Assembly: GCF_003201285.1 (NCBI RefSeq)
Contig: NZ_QICS01000009.1
Coordinates: forward strand, 109,745 to 173,744
DNA: 64,000 bases
Origin: Lachnotalea glycerini
GTDB taxonomy: Bacteria; Bacillota; Clostridia; Lachnospirales; Lachnospiraceae
Direction of reading: 5' to 3'
A program made the translations under genes and the position numbers. Below are positions 25,971 to 34,315 of the stretch, one piece after another (position 1 is the first letter of the stretch; each line of letters opens with the position of its first letter). Under the pieces are notes generated by a model. That model was given only the letters and a program-made list of their open reading frames with translations, ran no database searches and was not told where the DNA came from.

Positions 25971-28214
25971 CTAATAGTATTTTTCTATTTCTTCTATTAC
26001 CTTTTCTGTTTCCGTATTTTGATCATAATAATCTATATCATGCCTTTGTCCTGTACGTAAGTGATACAACCACCCTTCAAGCATAGCTAAGTATATTTCA
26101 TTTACATCATCTAAATTTGCATATTGTCCAACATAATTATTTCGGGCATCATAACTCTCTTGAAAAACTGGATAACGATAACACTCATATTGTAAATCAC
26201 TATCTATTAATTGAGCGTACCCGTCCTCGTCAATAACCAATCGGTTATGTCTAAAATCATTTCCCTCCCTCAATACAGATTTTATTTCTTCTTCAGTAAA
26301 TAAATGTGAAGGGGGTTTTATCCTAAACAGTTTTATAGTGAAATAAATCCCCATCTCTTGCCATAGTATCCCTGCATCACTACATTTCTTTTTGACAAAC
26401 TCTTTCATTTCAATAATTGCATTTACCGTTCCGCTAAAATCTGAAAATATATATTTATCCTCTTTACTTACTGGATATGGAATAAAATCTTCTTCACAAA
26501 TATATCCCGTTTCCGCTACATATTTTCTTGTATCAAAAGCTGCTCCATTTATATGAAACATAATGGCAAATTCTAACTTACCTTTATTTTTATTATTGTT
26601 TTCATCACAAATTTTTTTAAAGCACCACTTACTCCAATTTTCTTCTATGAATTTATCAAACCTACAACTTTCTTCTATTCTTTTATTAGTTTCTGCTTCA
26701 GCCTTTTCATCTTTAATACTAAATGGATTCTTCTGATATGCATTTAAAAATGTCTGAAAATCTTTTAGCTTATAATAAGATTGACGCATAGTTCCGATAT
26801 ACTGCCGAAATTCTATACTCCCCATTTTATTATGCCTTGCATCATAAGTCCCCGAAATGTGGTTATAAACAGATTGTTTTGAAAAGACAACAAACGAACC
26901 ATTTAAAAACCTATCAACTTGCCTATGCCCTTTCGGGAACTTTGTTCCATCATCATATCTTCCATAGCATGTCAAGTTGCTCACTATATAATGTCCCGGA
27001 TAATCTTCTATTAATAATTCACGATAATTCTCATATATAGTATCTGAAATAGGCTCTATCTCTTCTAACTGTAATCTAAAATAACTCCATCTATAATCCT
27101 TTTGCCCATAATTCTCTAATTCTAACTTATGTGGCTTTAAAATATAATTACAGCCCCCTGCCACCAAACAGATACACCCTTCTTCTTTTGCGTATTCTGC
27201 TGATTCAACATCCTGTCCTCCTCCGGTTGGTAAAAACATATGATTTAGTCCAGGCATACTCCCTATATCATTTAAGATTTTTATTATAGAACCTATATCT
27301 CTCCATTCGGTATGTAACGGCACTGTTTTAGGAAATAACTTACTCTGCAAATATTTCCACTCACTATAATTGCTTTTTTGATCATTATTTACTACCTCCA
27401 ACCATTTTTCAAGTGTTGCTACAAAAGCTTCCATACTAGGTCGCAATGCCGGATCATATTCTGTTGATTGCTTTAATAAGGCTTCCAATTCCACCAAATG
27501 CTCTTTTCTATATCTTTTATCACTACGCAGACCAATTATTGTATCATCTTCCTCATATCTTCCTTCAAAGCCATATTCGACCTCTTTTAATATAATCCAT
27601 AACGTTTTCGCCAGAGAATACACATCAGCTTTTTTACCATCTGCATTTCTAGCATTATATCTCATCTCTGGGGCCATTGTTGCTCTTGGACCAACAGCTT
27701 CCTGCACTGATGTTAATTCTCTTCTTTCGGGATAATCAACTAATCCAAAATCCCCAATGCAATATTTTTCATTATAAAAATATATATTCTTTGGCTTTAT
27801 ATCCCTATGGACAATATCTTTCCTATGTAATATTTCTAATGTTCTAGCTAAGTCCAGAACACCTTTTATCTTATCCTCTATACTCTGTATTTTTTTTAAT
27901 TTATTTTCAATCGTTGTAGCTATTGGCATAGCATACCAATATTTCTTCGATTTTTCATCAGGCAATGCATAAGAAATTATAGGAATAATTCCGTTAACCT
28001 CTTTTTGTATTTTCACTACAGTTTCTGTTTCAATTATAAATCGTATTCTTTTCTTTCTATTTCTTTTTTGTATCTTTTTTCCTTTGCCAATTTCTTCTCG
28101 AAGGATTTTAATAGCTACTTTTTCTCCGGCTTCATTTTCTGCCAGAAAAACTGTACCATTCCCTCCTCCGTCCATCCTTTTAAGAATTTTGTATTCTCCT
28201 AATTGTTCTATCAT
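25971..28214 (-). CDS. Serine/threonine protein kinase with large unknown C-terminal domain
   Basis: 747 residues. Residues 5-290 form a complete eukaryote-like kinase: glycine loop GGGNGTVF (16-23), Lys36 in VAIK, HRDIKPKN with Asp138, DFG at 155, APE at 181, and DVYSLAKTLW. The remaining about 450 residues are not recognised. They are rich in Tyr/Trp and contain two similar segments (TYDARHNKMG and SYDARNNYVG), and no TM helix or PASTA repeat. Kinases of this cytoplasmic type occur in phage-defence loci. It lies upstream of the ATPase-AlbA_2 gene on the same strand, 336 bases away. Confidence 0.82.
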   Translation of the reverse strand: MIEQLGEYKILKRMDGGGNGTVFLAENEAGEKVAIKILREEIGKGKKIQKRNRKKRIRFIIETETVVKIQKEVNGIIPIISYALPDEKSKKYWYAMPIATTIENKLKKIQSIEDKIKGVLDLARTLEILHRKDIVHRDIKPKNIYFYNEKYCIGDFGLVDYPERRELTSVQEAVGPRATMAPEMRYNARNADGKKADVYSLAKTLWIILKEVEYGFEGRYEEDDTIIGLRSDKRYRKEHLVELEALLKQSTEYDPALRPSMEAFVATLEKWLEVVNNDQKSNYSEWKYLQSKLFPKTVPLHTEWRDIGSIIKILNDIGSMPGLNHMFLPTGGGQDVESAEYAKEEGCICLVAGGCNYILKPHKLELENYGQKDYRWSYFRLQLEEIEPISDTIYENYRELLIEDYPGHYIVSNLTCYGRYDDGTKFPKGHRQVDRFLNGSFVVFSKQSVYNHISGTYDARHNKMGSIEFRQYIGTMRQSYYKLKDFQTFLNAYQKNPFSIKDEKAEAETNKRIEESCRFDKFIEENWSKWCFKKICDENNNKNKGKLEFAIMFHINGAAFDTRKYVAETGYICEEDFIPYPVSKEDKYIFSDFSGTVNAIIEMKEFVKKKCSDAGILWQEMGIYFTIKLFRIKPPSHLFTEEEIKSVLREGNDFRHNRLVIDEDGYAQLIDSDLQYECYRYPVFQESYDARNNYVGQYANLDDVNEIYLAMLEGWLYHLRTGQRHDIDYYDQNTETEKVIEEIEKYY

Positions 28215-28332
28215 ATCAATATTAAATTCCCCTACTTAATTTTATATTACATACTTAAAATCCCATCATATTCCTTTTAACATTTTACCACACTAACCTA
28301 ACTTTTACTATCCGAAAAAGAGCAAGAAAAAT

Positions 28333-28361
28333 GCCGATTAGGAAGCAAATTCCCAATCGGC
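28333..28361 (-). terminator. Rho-independent terminator after the recombinase remnant
   Basis: GCCGATT-A-GGAA/TTCC-C-AATCGGC forms an 11-pair stem with one mismatch and a five-base loop, followed on the minus strand by ATTTTTCTT. It ends the recombinase transcript before the kinase gene, so the kinase needs its own promoter in 28215-28332. Confidence 0.8.
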
Positions 28362-28369
28362 ACCTTTTC

Positions 28370-29450
28370 TTACTCCTCTTCATTTTTACATTCAATCTCC
28401 GTTCCGTCCAAGAACACCACCACCAGCTTCCCATCCCCAAAAACCTTGATGTAATCTAATGTTTTCAACATGAAGTTTGTATCCATTTCTGTCAATGGTT
28501 CTGCCCCTTCAGTGTACTCAATGAATCTCCCTGCGCGATAACCTTCTAACAAATTCTCACCCTGTATTTGTTCCTGCCACCGTTCCAGAAAACTGTCTTT
28601 GTTCTCAATCAGTGCATTCCATGCCAACAGATAAGCTTTTCTCAGTGTTTCTTCTTCCACATGACGGTTTCCGCAGCCTAGAACACCTTTGACCTTATAC
28701 CGTTCACTGCATTGCCATACCTTCCGGTCAACTCCCGTGCTGCTCCGCCAACCCTTTCTAGCGAACACCTTATTACAGCACCCACACACAATTCTTGATG
28801 CAAAAGGATTTGTTTCCGGTCGGTGGGAATAAGAATTTGTTCCATGCTCCTCCAGATATTCTTTTCTCCGCTGAGCTTCCAGTTGCACACACTCCCAAAT
28901 CCTCGGTTGAATGATAGCTTCATGGTCATCCTCTACATAAAACATTTGGATTTCACCCTGATTCTGTACCCTTTTCTTAGAAAGGAAGTCCACCGTATAA
29001 CTTTTTTGCAACATGGCATCTCCTTTTAGCATCCAATGTATTAATATTTTCCTTTTCAAAAATAATACCAATGCCCAGTTCTTTCAGCTCCCGCACATAA
29101 TTCAGACAGTCTAACGTATTCCTTGCAAACCGTGAGATAGACTTTGTAATAATCATATCAATCTTCCCTGCCCGGCAGTCTGCTATCATACGTTTAAACT
29201 CATCCCTCTTTTTGGTATTGGTTGCCGAAATGCCCTCATCCGCATAAGTACCTGCATACTCATAAATGGGATTCTCATTAATAAATGTTGTGTAATAATT
29301 CACCTGGTTCTCATAACTTAATAACTGTTCTTCTTGGGCGGTTGATACCCTGCAATACGCCGCCGCCCTTAATTTCCGCACACTCTGGTTCATACTCTCG
29401 TCCGCTGATGAAATCTGCCTTGCGGGTATAACGGTAATGTTTCTTGCCAT
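28370..29450 (-). pseudogene. Large serine recombinase, internal deletion and frame change
   Basis: The N-terminal part (29450 down to about 29040) has the resolvase domain: [20 protein letters not shown] with the nucleophilic Ser, then [21 protein letters not shown] and [12 protein letters not shown]. The C-terminal part, in another frame (down to 28370), resumes at [15 protein letters not shown] and carries the recombinase zinc ribbon (CGCCNKVF..CSERYKVKGVLGC). About 150 residues between these blocks, present in intact relatives, are missing, so the enzyme is dead. AGGAGG precedes the start. Confidence 0.85.
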
Positions 29451-30399
29451 GCACGTTCACCTCCTCTACTACCGTTGGTTCTGTAATGTTTTGCTTTGTG
29501 ACTTCTGTATCATTCACCCGCACTCCCCGGCAGGCTTGTTTTCCCTCTTTAATATAAGTGCTGCATAGCCACTGAATCTTTCTTTTATATACCATTCTGC
29601 GCCGGAGATTCTTTCCGCAATATGGGCAAATCAACATTCCGCTCAGCGGATATCGGTTCTGGTACTTCTCAGTACCGTCAGCAGCAATATTCCGATTTTT
29701 CTTCCGGCGTTCCCGTTCCGCCTGTACCTGATTCCATTTCTCCTCACTCACGATAGCCGGGTGGTTATCTGTGATGTAGTAACTCTGCACTTCCCCACGG
29801 TTTAACCTTGACTGATTCCGCTTATTTTCCGGCGTGAAGTATTTCTGCAGGTGATAATCACCTTTATACTTTTCATTGGTCAGCACCCCATTTACCGTGC
29901 TTTCATTCCATTTCGCATTGGTCACGGTCTTTACTCCAAGAAAATTCATCAGGCTTTTCAGTCTGGAATTTCCCAATCCGAACAAGGTCATGTCATAAAG
30001 AAAATCCACTATTAATGCCTCTTTCTGGTTAATGGTCAATCCACCATACTCATCCTTGTCATATCCCAGGAACCGCTCGGTGTTAATCATGATTTCTCCC
30101 TGTTCAAACTTCTTTTTGATGGTCCACTTGTTGTTCTCGCTCATGCTCCGGCTCTCTTCCTGCGCAAAAGAAGCAAGGACGGCAAGCATCATCTCACCGT
30201 AACCGGAGATTCTCTGGTCGGCATAGACTCCGGCAAACTCATACTCCTGGTTGGAAGTAATCAGGCGCTCATAGGTATCTGTCTGATTTTCCAGAGAGTC
30301 CTCTTGTCTTCTGCTGTCTGAAGATTCCCTAGCATAAGCACATACACGCTTTTTCTTTTGTGACACTTCGAAAACAGGTTCTAATATCCGGATTTTCAT
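29311..30399 (-). pseudogene. Large serine recombinase with in-frame deletion in the catalytic domain
   Basis: About 362 residues. The N-terminus VCAYARESSDSRRQEDSLENQ..VYADQRISGYG is typical, but the sequence jumps to EMMLAVLASFAQEESRSMSE, skipping about 70 residues that normally carry the SRFARN catalytic arginines. The recombinase domain, zinc ribbon (CPYCGKNLRRR..CSTYIKEGKQAC) and [10 protein letters not shown] end are intact. It overlaps the next recombinase start, as in tandem recombinase modules of clostridial elements. Probably inactive for strand exchange. Confidence 0.75.
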
Positions 30400-30563
30400 G
30401 GGCAACTACTTCCTTCAAAATAATCCCGGACAAACTGCTTAATCCGTTTATATATGGGTTCAGCATTGGTGCTATGTCAAGTCTTGGTACAAGTTAAAAC
30501 GGAACTTTTTTGTTAGTTCCTAACATCATTAACTTGCTATTTTAAACTCCTTCTCCATTTTTA

Positions 30564-31130
30564 TTAAATACTCATTTTCATAGCTTGCAGGAGATTTATA
30601 TCCACAATGGCTATATGAATACGTACTGTATTATAAAATGTTTCTATATACTCAAATATGAGCTTATATGCATGATTATAATCTACAATTTTAAATCGAT
30701 TGATCCATTCTCTTTTTATTAATGAATGAAAAGATTCAATACATGCATTATCCCATGGATACGCTATCTTGGAATAACTTCTTGTCCAACCTGCCGTTGT
30801 TTCTTGATACGCATTGCAAGTATATTGTATCCCCCTGTCAGCGTGCATAACTTTAGGTTTGTTTACATGCCTTTTCTTTTTCGCTTTTTCTATTGCATCT
30901 ACTACATGTTTGGCTTCTAATGTATCACTTAATACCCAGGCTATTATTTTTCTTGAAAATAAATCCATAATACTTGTTAAATATACAAATCCTGAATAAG
31001 TCCAAATATAAGTGATATCAGATTGAATGGTGGTTTGAATATATGTTTTTATATACCAAGCCTTTATTCCCATTTCTCGCATATAATTTCCAACAGTATT
31101 TTCACTAATTGTTTCACCTTGCTCTTGCAA
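30564..31130 (-). pseudogene. IS3-family transposase OrfB, 5' interrupted
   Basis: The DDE catalytic core is present: SDITYIWTYSGFVYL (first Asp), VMHADRGIQYT (second Asp) and NACIESFHSLIKREW (Glu). The N-terminal HTH_21 part continues upstream to about 31370 in the same frame (SGVLRILGVSRNGYYSFRRKKP) but contains a TGA near 31180 (RMEQI-stop-EIHRESNDIYGAPK), so a full OrfB cannot be made. Confidence 0.8.
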
Positions 31131-31366
31131 AATGGAAGTAATCTTTGGTGCTCCGTAGATGTCATTTGACTCTCGATGGATTTCTCATATTTGCTCCATT
31201 CGTTGTTCTTTTTTTAATTTTGTATTAGATGGTTTTTTTCTCCTAAAAGAATAATATCCATTTCTTGAAACGCCTAATATTCTAAGCACTCCACTAACAT
31301 TAAGATGGCGTCCTTCATTTTTAGCTGCATTTTCAGCCTTTGCAACTTCAATAAAATAAGCTTGTG

Positions 31367-31620
31367 TTAGTTTCCCAGAATGCCGATTGCTTTTTTTAAT
31401 ATTTCTAAAGCATGCTGTGTATCTCTCAATTCTCTTTTTACCCGTGCTAATTCTTTGGCTTCGTCACTGGCATAATTACCAGTCCCCCTTATCGTAACTT
31501 CTCCTGTTTCATTAGCTGCTTTTACCCACGTTGTTAAAGCTGTTTTACTTGTTCCTAATTTCTCAGCGCATTTTGCTAAACCCAAATCTCTTGTTCATAA
31601 TAATACTTTACTGCATCCTC
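31367..31620 (-). pseudogene. IS3-family OrfA, frameshifted
   Basis: The N-terminus reads YTKQFKEDAVKYYYEQ and then loses frame. One base further the frame resumes as DLGLAKCAEKLGTSKTALTTWVKAA, a helix-turn-helix, and ends with the leucine-zipper-like VKRELRDTQHALEILKKAIGILG. OrfA normally supplies DNA binding for the OrfAB transposase. Confidence 0.7.
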
Positions 31621-31621
31621 T

Positions 31622-31937
31622 TTAAATTGTTTGGTGTACCCTCCACCATCTTCTCCGGCAGGTTTCCGAACAGAACTTCTTCGGACGCCCGGTGGCAGGC
31701 TGCTCTATTTCCTTTCCACAGTACAAACAGGCTTTGCCCTTGGAAATCTGTTCCGATACATTCTTTTCCAAAGCTAGCGTATCCAGCCATTCCTTTGCTC
31801 CTGCAGTAATTTCGGACAATGTCACGGGACAGCCCTGCCTCCGTGGCAATCCTCCGGTAGCCTAAACCTTTCAGCCTTAGTTCACGGATTTTGGTTTCCT
31901 GCACCTCTGTCATTTCCTTTCGCACCTCCTTACACAA
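31622..31937 (-). pseudogene. Small HTH plus zinc-ribbon protein of recombinase modules, broken
   Basis: The start frame gives a helix-turn-helix (MTEVQETKIRELRLKGLGYRRIATEAGLSRDIVRNYCRSKG). From about 31790 a second frame continues KNVSEQISKGKACLYCGKEIEQ..FCSETCRRRWW, a CxxC..CxxxC zinc ribbon. The two halves form one protein in related serine-recombinase elements, so there is a frameshift, and the 3' end is cut by the IS3 element. It probably was the recombinase module's regulator. Confidence 0.6.
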
Positions 31938-32104
31938 AAAACCGGGAAAAGCAGATAATTTCTGTCTTTCCTCGGCTTAAAAACATGGATTTCCGGTACT
32001 TTTTGGCAAAATCCCCTCCAAGCAATTCAGCGAAAATCATATGTTTATGTACAATAAGGTACCTATTATCCTATCCCCCCTGACGGTTTCTGCGAAAATT
32101 CACG

Positions 32105-32160
32105 TCTTGGGGGGCGGCGGTTTCCAGGGGACGGGGTTCTGGAGATTCGGACTCCCCCTC
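32105..32160 (+). other. G-run-rich segment with potential quadruplex
   Basis: Within an AT-rich region the plus strand shows GGGGGG, GG, GG, GGGG and GGGG runs within about 40 bases, followed by a C-rich stretch. G-quadruplex formation is possible. It precedes the second toxin-antitoxin pair. No gene is seen from 31938 to 32286. Origin unknown; a relic of a transfer origin or element end is one idea. Confidence 0.3.
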
Positions 32161-32225
32161 CCTCCCTTAAAAATTATTACAATCAAAAGTAATTATAATT
32201 TATCTATAAATTTTCTAATATTATG

Positions 32226-32254
32226 TTGATAATAATTGTTTTTCCGCATATACT
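32226..32254 (+). promoter_or_regulatory. Promoter of the second toxin-antitoxin operon
   Basis: TTGATA (32226-32231) and TATACT (32249-32254) are spaced by exactly 17 bases, 33 bases before the antitoxin ATG at 32287. AAAGGAGG is the ribosome site. ACTAATAGTAAG next to the -10 could be part of the autoregulatory operator. Confidence 0.65.
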
Positions 32255-32286
32255 AATAGTAAGCATAGAGAAAGGAGGAATCGTAA

Positions 32287-32610
32287 ATGGCTATCACTAC
32301 CGATGTATTAAACAGTCTCATTTCTATCACTCAATTTAACAAAGGGCAGGCTTCCAAAATCTTTGACAGACTGCGTACGGAACGCCAGCTTGTTGTACTG
32401 AAAAACAATGCTCCTTCTGCCGTGATTCTTTCACCAGAGGAATATGAACGCCTGGCTGAGATTGAAGAAGACTACCAGCTTCTGCTTCTTGCACAGCAGC
32501 GTATTGCTAATGGCGGCATGGAACGCACAGTAACTTTTAACGATGCAATGGTTGACCTTGGAATTTCCGAGACCGATCTTAACGAAGCGGAGGATGTAGA
32601 AATCGAATGA
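32287..32610 (+). CDS. Phd/YefM-type antitoxin
   Basis: 107 residues with VLNSLISITQFNKGQASKIFDRLRTERQLVVLKNNAPSAVILSPEEYERL (the Phd fold) and an acidic C-terminal tail (ISETDLNEAEDVEIE) that should neutralise the toxin. Its stop overlaps the toxin start (ATGA). Orientation is opposite to all neighbours, marking it as an independent cassette within the element remains. Confidence 0.88.
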   Translation: MAITTDVLNSLISITQFNKGQASKIFDRLRTERQLVVLKNNAPSAVILSPEEYERLAEIEEDYQLLLLAQQRIANGGMERTVTFNDAMVDLGISETDLNEAEDVEIE

Positions 32611-32936
32611 ACTATCAAATCAACTTCCTTACCGAAGCACTGAATGATATGAAAAAATTGGATAATTCTGTCCGTCCCCAAGTTGCCAAGGGAATCCAAA
32701 AGGTCAGCCAGAACCCAGTTTCTATTTATCAGGGAGGATACGGAAAGCCTCTTGGCAACAAAGATGGCTCAAATCTGGCTGGACTTTTTAAAATTAAATT
32801 CCGTGGAATCGGAATCCGTGTTGTTTACTCTATAGAAGAGCGAAATAGTGTGATGACAATTATCGTTGTGTCCGTTAGAGCTGATAATCAGGTATATCAA
32901 GAAGCTTCTCATCGCAGAACAAAACACGATCTATAG
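32607..32936 (+). CDS. RelE/ParE-family toxin
   Basis: 109 residues: NYQINFLTEALNDMKKLDNSVRPQVAKGI helical hairpin, then GGYGKPLGNKDGSNLAGLFKIKF and IGIRVVYSIEERNSVMTIIVVSVR strands characteristic of the family. It is translationally coupled to the antitoxin by a four-base overlap. The C-terminal Arg-rich tail (HRRTKHDL) fits an RNA-cleaving RelE/Txe type better than gyrase poisoning, but this is not certain. Confidence 0.88.
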   Translation: MNYQINFLTEALNDMKKLDNSVRPQVAKGIQKVSQNPVSIYQGGYGKPLGNKDGSNLAGLFKIKFRGIGIRVVYSIEERNSVMTIIVVSVRADNQVYQEASHRRTKHDL

Positions 32937-33038
32937 TAAGCATCCTGTCTGATACATCCCCTGTCAAGTAGACAAGTAAAATAATTAATTTTAAAGTGTT
33001 ATGATAACCAGCATTCGCATGAGTGCTGATTATCTTTT

Positions 33039-33815
33039 TTACATTACTTGTTGAAGTGTCTGTTGCTTCTTATGTTCTATACTAGTCCAGAACTTAATGT
33101 ATCTGTTGGCTTGTTTTATCGGATATATAACAGGTTCTGATGTTTGTAAAGCTTCTTGTCGTACTTGGCCACATGTTTTTCCTTTATATCTCTTTTGAGG
33201 ATATTCATTTCTGTAATAATCAAGAGTTCCATATATAGCTTGTATCATTTCTTCTTTGGATTGAATGTGCGGATAAAGTATGAACAAGATATCTTTGAAT
33301 ATTCCCTGAAATCCTTCACACGGACCATTATCAATGCATCTGGAAACTCTAGACATTGATTGTGTCATTCCATATCTTTCAAGTTTTGTTTTAAATGCAC
33401 TTCTTGTGTATTGGAACCCTCTGTCACTATGATACAGAGGTGTTGCTTCAGGATAAGCATTATGAGCCATCTCTAAAGTTACATCCGCAAGAGCTATGTC
33501 ATTTCGTTCTGAAACTGCGAAGCCTACTGGATAGCGATCATATAAATCCAGCACTGGACTTATATATAACTTTTCGCCTGTTGCTGGAACTTTTATTTCA
33601 GTAACATCTGTACACCATTTCTCATTAGGCTTATCAGAATTGAACTTTCGTTTTAATACATTTTCAGCGATTTCTTCAGGAGTTGATTTTATATATGTAT
33701 AGATTGATGAACGCCTATAAGAAGATTTGATATCATTGATACACATAATACGATAAACCCGGTTATGTCCACAGGTGAAATGATATTTGTTTCTAAGCGT
33801 ATAATACATGTTCAT
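33039..33815 (-). pseudogene. IS3-family transposase OrfB, 5'-truncated
   Basis: 258 residues containing WCTDVTEIKVP, LYHSDRGFQYT and DNGPCEGFQGIFKDIL, the D-D-E catalytic triad of IS3 elements, but a different subgroup from the copy at 30.5 kb. OrfA and the N-terminal HTH part are missing: upstream (33816-33958) only a short broken continuation (ALNNSLFGAMN) is visible. It is a stranded remnant between the toxin-antitoxin cassette and the recombinase module. Confidence 0.75.
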
Positions 33816-33958
33816 TGCACCAAATAAAGAGTTGTTTAAAGCCGATATCTCCTTAATCTGTGCAAGTAGCGTTCATCCTCAATTTAGCTTGAAAATGAAC
33901 GGTCTCACGACATGTTCTTATTTAGTTGAATAATGAAAAAATAGTAAAAATGTTATCC

Positions 33959-34276
33959 TTACTTCGATGTGTTCCCGAACACCATATCAAGAACCACTGA
34001 CACGTTCACACCGTCAGAAATTGACTTTTTCTTCCCTTTTCGGTCACTTTGTGAAAACTGAAAAAGCCTCTCAAAGTGCCTAAAATCAAGGATTCTTAGA
34101 TATTTTTCCGATGTAGTAGTATCACACTCTCCACATGCGTCGGGTTCACTATAAGGGAAGTTATTATCTACGTCGTCCTGCCAATTTAGGCACATATCAG
34201 ATTGCTCTGGTACCTCATTAGAAAGACGCTTTAGGTTGCTATCATTACCATCCAATAAGTCGTTTTGAGTGCTCAT
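33959..34276 (-). CDS. Hypothetical protein downstream of the recombinase, likely chimeric at its 3' half
   Basis: 105 residues, hydrophilic, no recognised domain. The start MSTQNDLLDGNDSN has AAGAAAGGG upstream and lies 40 bases after the recombinase stop, so it belongs to the recombinase module. Its middle (EPDACGECDTTTSEKYL) is read from DNA that in another frame encodes the C-terminus of a RumA-type protein (34096-34140). The reading frame therefore probably spans the element-target junction and its last about 55 residues are foreign to the original gene. Confidence 0.45.
   Translation of the reverse strand: MSTQNDLLDGNDSNLKRLSNEVPEQSDMCLNWQDDVDNNFPYSEPDACGECDTTTSEKYLRILDFRHFERLFQFSQSDRKGKKKSISDGVNVSVVLDMVFGNTSK
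34096..34140 (-). pseudogene. Second RumA-type 3'-end fragment at the recombinase-proximal junction
   Basis: In one frame the minus strand reads THVESVILLHRKNI and stops, matching the HVETVxLL end of rum methyltransferases, again without the rest of the gene. It shares GCATGTGGA with the fragment at 22.25 kb and with the intact rumA near 56.1 kb. It lies just beyond the integrase module, where an attachment junction is expected. Confidence 0.5.
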
Positions 34277-34315
34277 TTTAAACAGCCCTTTCTTCTTATT
34301 GAATAATAATTGTTA

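Larger units (their letters stand above)
30475..31620 (-). mobile_element. Degenerate IS3-family (IS150-like) insertion sequence
   Basis: OrfA and OrfB pieces of an IS3 element lie in order on the minus strand. OrfA has a frameshift and OrfB an in-frame TGA. The element appears to have inserted into the small HTH/zinc-ribbon gene at about 31620. Terminal inverted repeats could not be fixed by eye, so the limits are approximate. Confidence 0.7.

Noticed and set aside
28678-28929. Cys-rich short frame within the recombinase C-terminus
   Set aside because: It is a shifted reading of the zinc-ribbon region of the real recombinase frame.
32041-32229. Plus-strand frame across the G-rich segment
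   Set aside because: It is an open frame produced by G/C runs, with no start signal and low-complexity product.
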